Shown piece by piece: positions 14,596 to 17,424 of a DNA stretch of 17,424 bases. Origin of the DNA: Collinsella sp. (GTDB lineage Bacteria; Actinomycetota; Coriobacteriia; Coriobacteriales; Coriobacteriaceae); NCBI GenBank assembly GCA_014871665.1, contig WGSL01000040.1, positions 1 through 17,424 on the forward strand, given 5' to 3'. The translations under genes were made by a program, and so were the position numbers. Every line of letters starts with the position of its first letter. Position 1 is the stretch's first letter. Under the pieces are notes generated by a model. That model ran no database searches and was not told the DNA's origin. It worked only from the letters and a program-made list of their open reading frames with translations.

Positions 14596-14770
14596 ATGTC
14601 AGTATTCAGACGTACGGCCTACAATAAACTCCTCGATTGGAAAGCGAGCAATGGATCCCGAGCCATCATGCTCGAGGGGGCCCGCCGCGTTGGAAAAAGC
14701 ACCCTTGCCCAAGAGTTTGCGCAGTCCAAATACAAATCCCACCTCGTGATCGACGAATCTGTTGCGAGTG
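14596..14770 (+). pseudogene. Truncated AAA-type ATPase (N-terminal fragment of a DUF4143-family-like ATP-binding protein)
   Basis: From the ATG at 14596 the frame gives MSVFRRTAYNKLLDWKASNG, then MLEGARRVGKST, a Walker A P-loop (about residues 24-32), and AQEFAQSKYKSHLVID. This is the typical beginning of the large ATPase family whose C terminus is DUF4143 and whose full length is about 400 residues or more. Family similarity fades after about 58 residues. The rest of the frame (to 14928) only runs antisense through the endonuclease terminator and 3' end, so it is not real protein. No C-terminal part is found elsewhere in the window. No good ribosome binding site precedes the ATG. Three 17-bp repeats occupy the upstream region. 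It is a remnant cut by the incoming restriction-modification pair. Confidence 0.7.
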
Positions 14771-14804
14771 AAAAAAGAAGACCGGAGACTCAACTGGTCT
14801 CCGG
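14771..14804 (-). terminator. Rho-independent terminator of the restriction-modification pair
   Basis: On the minus strand CCGGAGAC-N7-GTCTCCGG forms a perfect 8-bp stem followed by TCTTCTTTTTT. It lies 29 nt beyond the endonuclease stop and inside the ATPase remnant. Confidence 0.85.
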
Positions 14805-14832
14805 CCTCATTTCTAAAAAACGTCTCGTGGTT

Positions 14833-16047
14833 CTACTCGTGCTGTCGGGCTTCTACCAGCCTGCAGAAGTCGTTGACGCTCATGAGCCATTCCCTTTGCG
14901 CGGGCGTGTAGGTTTCGAACAGCGATGAGGGCACAACGAGGCTGAGCCTGTCCTTAGCCATAGCTCGTGTGTAATCCTCACTTACGGCGGGCTCAAGTGT
15001 TACAAGATGCTTGTCCTCGATTCTGTCAGCCTCATCAAGCACCTGACGCCAACGCTCCTTGATGGTTGTCTTGGCACCGAGCATCGTCAGTCGAGCGACA
15101 GGGAACTTGGGGTCGTGGTAATCGTCAATAGAGGGAAAGATGAAATCCGGCTTTGATTTGCCCTCGGTGTATTTCTGCGCCGAGTAGCGTATGCCCCTAG
15201 CATCGAATAGCATCGAGAGTTGATTCTCGAACGCCGTCCCCGCACGGGACTTGCGGCGCTGGAAGGCCGACATAGTGGTGCGCAGCACGCCATCAACATC
15301 AAGCGCCGAGCCAAGGTATGGCGCGAGGTCGCGCTCCAAGAGATGCCGCTCGAAGACGCGGAACAGCATCTCTTCGCGTTCGTAACAAGCGACCAAGCAG
15401 CCATCCGGGTCGCCCGTCCAATCGAGCTTTCCAAGGGTGGAAGCTGAGTAGGCTGAGAAGTCTGCCCCTTTGGGGAAGGACTCGCCGAATTTCTCGATCA
15501 TACCGTCGAGGAAGTTCTCCGCTGCGATCGGCATGCTAACTTCGATGCCGATGGACTCCAAAATCCTTGCGGCGATCGACGTGATGCGCGTATCCTCCCG
15601 AGCAGAGGGCGTAAAACCCTTCTCGCCAACCCCGTCGAGCGCGAAGAGCCAGCGAACTTGAGATTCCGCCGTACTCCCCGCTCGGGCAAATAGGATTACG
15701 ACCTCCTTGGCTTCGTGTAGGGCCAAAACCATGAGGTCGCCCGGACGGGCCATGCCCATGGCAGCATTATCGTTGTAGTAGAGCCTATACTCAGTTCTAG
15801 TTGGATGCTTCCTGCGGGCGTCGTACCAAGTGGTATAACCATGGTCGAATATAGGGTCTGCACCATCATCGAGATATGCGAAGGTAGTTCGCATCCCCTT
15901 TATGTCATCGTCTCCGAAAAGCGCGCGCAAAGGCCCCACGCCGTTGAATTCGTGCTGGTGGCTTTTATTGGCCCCCATGATGTCAACGCCCGCGAGGGTT
16001 TTCGCGACAGCACCATCAAAATACGCGCCAAGTACTCCATAGTCCAT
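14833..16047 (-). CDS. EcoRII-like type II restriction endonuclease (predicted CCWGG specificity)
   Basis: A 404-residue protein, the same size class as EcoRII. Residues 1 to about 170 correspond to the EcoRII N-terminal effector-binding domain, which is more diverged. Residues about 255-404 match the EcoRII catalytic C-terminal domain closely: RRKSRAG (264-270), E274, KPDFIFP with D301, YHDPKFPV, LGAKTTIKERWRQVL with K326, EADRI and VVPSSL. This is the PD-(D/E)XK nuclease core. EcoRII cuts before CCWGG and usually needs two sites, one as allosteric effector. The ATG lies 1 nt after the methyltransferase stop, with GGAGG 9 nt before it inside the methyltransferase 3' end, so translation is coupled. 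All catalytic residues look intact. Specificity is inferred from similarity to EcoRII and its partner. Confidence 0.93.
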   Translation of the reverse strand: MDYGVLGAYFDGAVAKTLAGVDIMGANKSHQHEFNGVGPLRALFGDDDIKGMRTTFAYLDDGADPIFDHGYTTWYDARRKHPTRTEYRLYYNDNAAMGMARPGDLMVLALHEAKEVVILFARAGSTAESQVRWLFALDGVGEKGFTPSAREDTRITSIAARILESIGIEVSMPIAAENFLDGMIEKFGESFPKGADFSAYSASTLGKLDWTGDPDGCLVACYEREEMLFRVFERHLLERDLAPYLGSALDVDGVLRTTMSAFQRRKSRAGTAFENQLSMLFDARGIRYSAQKYTEGKSKPDFIFPSIDDYHDPKFPVARLTMLGAKTTIKERWRQVLDEADRIEDKHLVTLEPAVSEDYTRAMAKDRLSLVVPSSLFETYTPAQREWLMSVNDFCRLVEARQHE

Positions 16048-16048
16048 C

Positions 16049-17197
16049 CTAGAACACCTCCATCATCAACTTCGCGACCGAGCGCACGACCGGCACGGTC
16101 ACGGAGTTGCCGAACTGCCTGTATGCCTGAGTATCCGACACCGGGATGATGAACTCATCGGGAAATCCTTGCAGGCGCGCACATTCGCGGGGAGTGAGTT
16201 TACGAGGGTTTTTTCCTTCCTGCCCGACCAGAATCTCGCTGCCATCCTTGTGGTACCGGGCGGAAAGCGTCCTTGTCGTGTCCTCTGGGCCGACCATCGA
16301 GTATCCAAAGCCGTGGCCCGCCGCCTCATGCTTTTCGCGATAGGCGCGCAGATAGGCCCATAGCTTATCCGAAATGGTGTAGCGTTCGTTTGGTTGCTCT
16401 TCGAGGATTTCCCCTAGCGTATGTCCCGGTCCCGGCACCTCAAGGTCATCCCACGAGAAGGGAACTTCCTCCCTGAACCCCACGATGTAGATGCGCTCCC
16501 TGTGCTGGCACGTCCAGTTTTTTGAATCAAGCACTTTCCAGAAAATATGGTATCCAAGGTCCTCCTCAAGCGTCTGTCGTATGACCTTGAAGGTCTTCCC
16601 GCCGTCGTGACTCGTAAGGTTCTTAACGTTCTCAAGCAAGAAGGCCTTCGGGCGCTTGTCGCGTATGATGCGAGCGACCTCGAAAAAGAGGGTTCCCTGC
16701 GTTTTATCCTCAAAGCCGGTGGGTCTCCCCAAAGATTGCTTCTTCGAAACGCCTGCAAGGGAGAATGGCTGACAAGGAAAGCCTGCGAGCAGGACATCGA
16801 AGTCCGGTATATCGTTTGATGCGACCTGACGGATGTCGCCCGCCGGGGTCTCTCCATAGTTCATCCGGTAGGTTTTCTGGGCGAACTTATCCCACTCGCA
16901 AGAGAAGACGCACCTACCGCCAAGCTCCTGGAACGGCATTCGTATACCGCCGATGCCCGCGAAGAGATCGCAGAAGGTAAAAGGCGCGTCGCTGCGCTCC
17001 CCTTGGTCAAATGGAGCCCCCGCATCGAGCGATGCGATAAAGGCGCATTCAGCCGCCGTTGGACTAGTATCCCCAGACTCCCAGCGCCGAACGGTGCGTT
17101 CGCCAGACGAGCCCATACCAAGGGCGGCGGCGAACTCCTTTTGGGTGAGGCCGAGGTCAATTCTCTTTTGCGCTATATCAGCTGCATTTAGTTGCAT
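16049..17197 (-). CDS. DNA (cytosine-5) methyltransferase, Dcm/M.EcoRII type, with N-terminal helix-turn-helix
   Basis: A 382-residue enzyme. Residues about 5-55 form an XRE-like helix-turn-helix (LGLTQKEFAAALGM then RTVRRWESG). The m5C methyltransferase core follows: motif I DLFAGIGG (77-84), motif IV PCQPFS (141-146) with catalytic C142, motif VI LLENV (187-191), motif VIII QHRER (231-235), a target-recognition region (about 260-330), then TPRECARLQGFPDEF and motif X QFGNSVTVPVV. It protects host DNA from the adjacent EcoRII-like endonuclease, presumably by methylating the inner C of CCWGG. In the EcoRII/SsoII group such N-terminal domains repress the methyltransferase gene, so the pair likely self-regulates without a separate C protein. 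The ATG at 17197 starts the HTH domain naturally; its ribosome binding site is weak (TAGGCG). Confidence 0.95.
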   Translation of the reverse strand: MQLNAADIAQKRIDLGLTQKEFAAALGMGSSGERTVRRWESGDTSPTAAECAFIASLDAGAPFDQGERSDAPFTFCDLFAGIGGIRMPFQELGGRCVFSCEWDKFAQKTYRMNYGETPAGDIRQVASNDIPDFDVLLAGFPCQPFSLAGVSKKQSLGRPTGFEDKTQGTLFFEVARIIRDKRPKAFLLENVKNLTSHDGGKTFKVIRQTLEEDLGYHIFWKVLDSKNWTCQHRERIYIVGFREEVPFSWDDLEVPGPGHTLGEILEEQPNERYTISDKLWAYLRAYREKHEAAGHGFGYSMVGPEDTTRTLSARYHKDGSEILVGQEGKNPRKLTPRECARLQGFPDEFIIPVSDTQAYRQFGNSVTVPVVRSVAKLMMEVF

Positions 17198-17365
17198 GGG
17201 ACGCCTATCTTGGTTGAAAAACGGTCAAACTGTCCTGTATTTACCACAGCGTTAGTCTATCACCCCGAGCGGACATGTCTTCCCCTTGCTTCAGTCCGCC
17301 TCTAAACCCCGTAGCATCAACTGGGCTTTAGGGCTTGGACACTCTACCGGAGGGCTCTAGACGCA
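17198..17365. other. Upstream region of the methyltransferase gene
   Basis: No gene is supported. It must hold the promoter of the R-M pair, but I cannot assign a convincing -35/-10. A TTGA-N7-TCAA inverted repeat near 17213-17227 is a weak candidate site for the methyltransferase helix-turn-helix. A CTAAA...TTTAG hairpin (17302-17331) lacks a T-run. Confidence 0.35.
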
Positions 17366-17424
17366 ATTGGTGACGCGGGTGTCGACGGCCCGAATCCGCC
17401 GGCGGCCCCCGCAAACCAGAAACG
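17366..17424 (+). repeat. 59-bp dispersed repeat, right copy, at window edge
   Basis: Same orientation as the copy at 14192-14250, with 7 differences. It runs to the last base of the window (AAACG), where the left copy continues into a terminator stem, so the element probably extends beyond the window. Confidence 0.85.

Noticed and set aside
14771..14928. C-terminal continuation of the ATPase frame
   Set aside because: This part reads through the R-M terminator hairpin and antisense to the endonuclease 3' end, so it is not ATPase sequence.

Overview
The window looks like chromosome of a high-GC anaerobic actinobacterium. Coriobacteriia, most likely Collinsella or a close relative, is my best guess. 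The basis is the actinobacterial order FHA, FHA, PP2C, SEDS/PBP, PASTA kinase, the GC-rich codon use, and a simple PTS sugar locus. The species assignment is inference.

Bases 1-7611 (+ strand) hold a cell-wall growth and Ser/Thr phosphorylation operon. It comprises the 3' end of an FhaA-like gene, fhaB, a membrane PP2C phosphatase with a long acidic Ala/Pro-rich N-terminal extension, one gene fusing a RodA/FtsW glycosyltransferase to a class B penicillin-binding protein, and a PASTA kinase with four PASTA repeats. Kinase and phosphatase would act on FHA partners and on the wall machinery. A strong terminator closes the block at 7573-7611.

Bases 7612-14190 hold a sugar-catabolism locus. A LacI-family regulator reads rightward. 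All the other genes read leftward: a TIM-barrel sugar isomerase/epimerase, a PTS EIIBC gene broken by an apparent 1-nt frameshift, a DeoR-family regulator, an AlsE-like ribulose/allulose-phosphate 3-epimerase, and rpiB. A 16-bp dyad (TTAA-N4-TTAACC core) lies just after the lacI -10 and occurs twice before the epimerase gene, with a weaker copy before deoR. This suggests that the LacI protein controls itself and the locus. The likely route is PTS sugar to sugar phosphate to ketose phosphate to fructose 6-phosphate or the pentose-phosphate pool.

Bases 14190-17424 are accessory DNA. They contain a tRNA-3'-end-like remnant with a terminator, a 59-bp repeat present at both ends of the segment (14192 and 17366, same orientation), three 17-bp repeats at an exact 34-bp period in front of a truncated AAA ATPase gene, and an EcoRII-type restriction-modification pair (m5C methyltransferase with its own N-terminal helix-turn-helix, then an EcoRII-like endonuclease). 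The R-M pair seems to have replaced the rest of the ATPase gene.

No wholly new system can be proved from the sequence alone. The best candidates for a second look are the SEDS-PBP fusion, the period-34 repeat array with its ATPase remnant, the repeat-bracketed R-M island, the LacI operator set and the EIIB frameshift.
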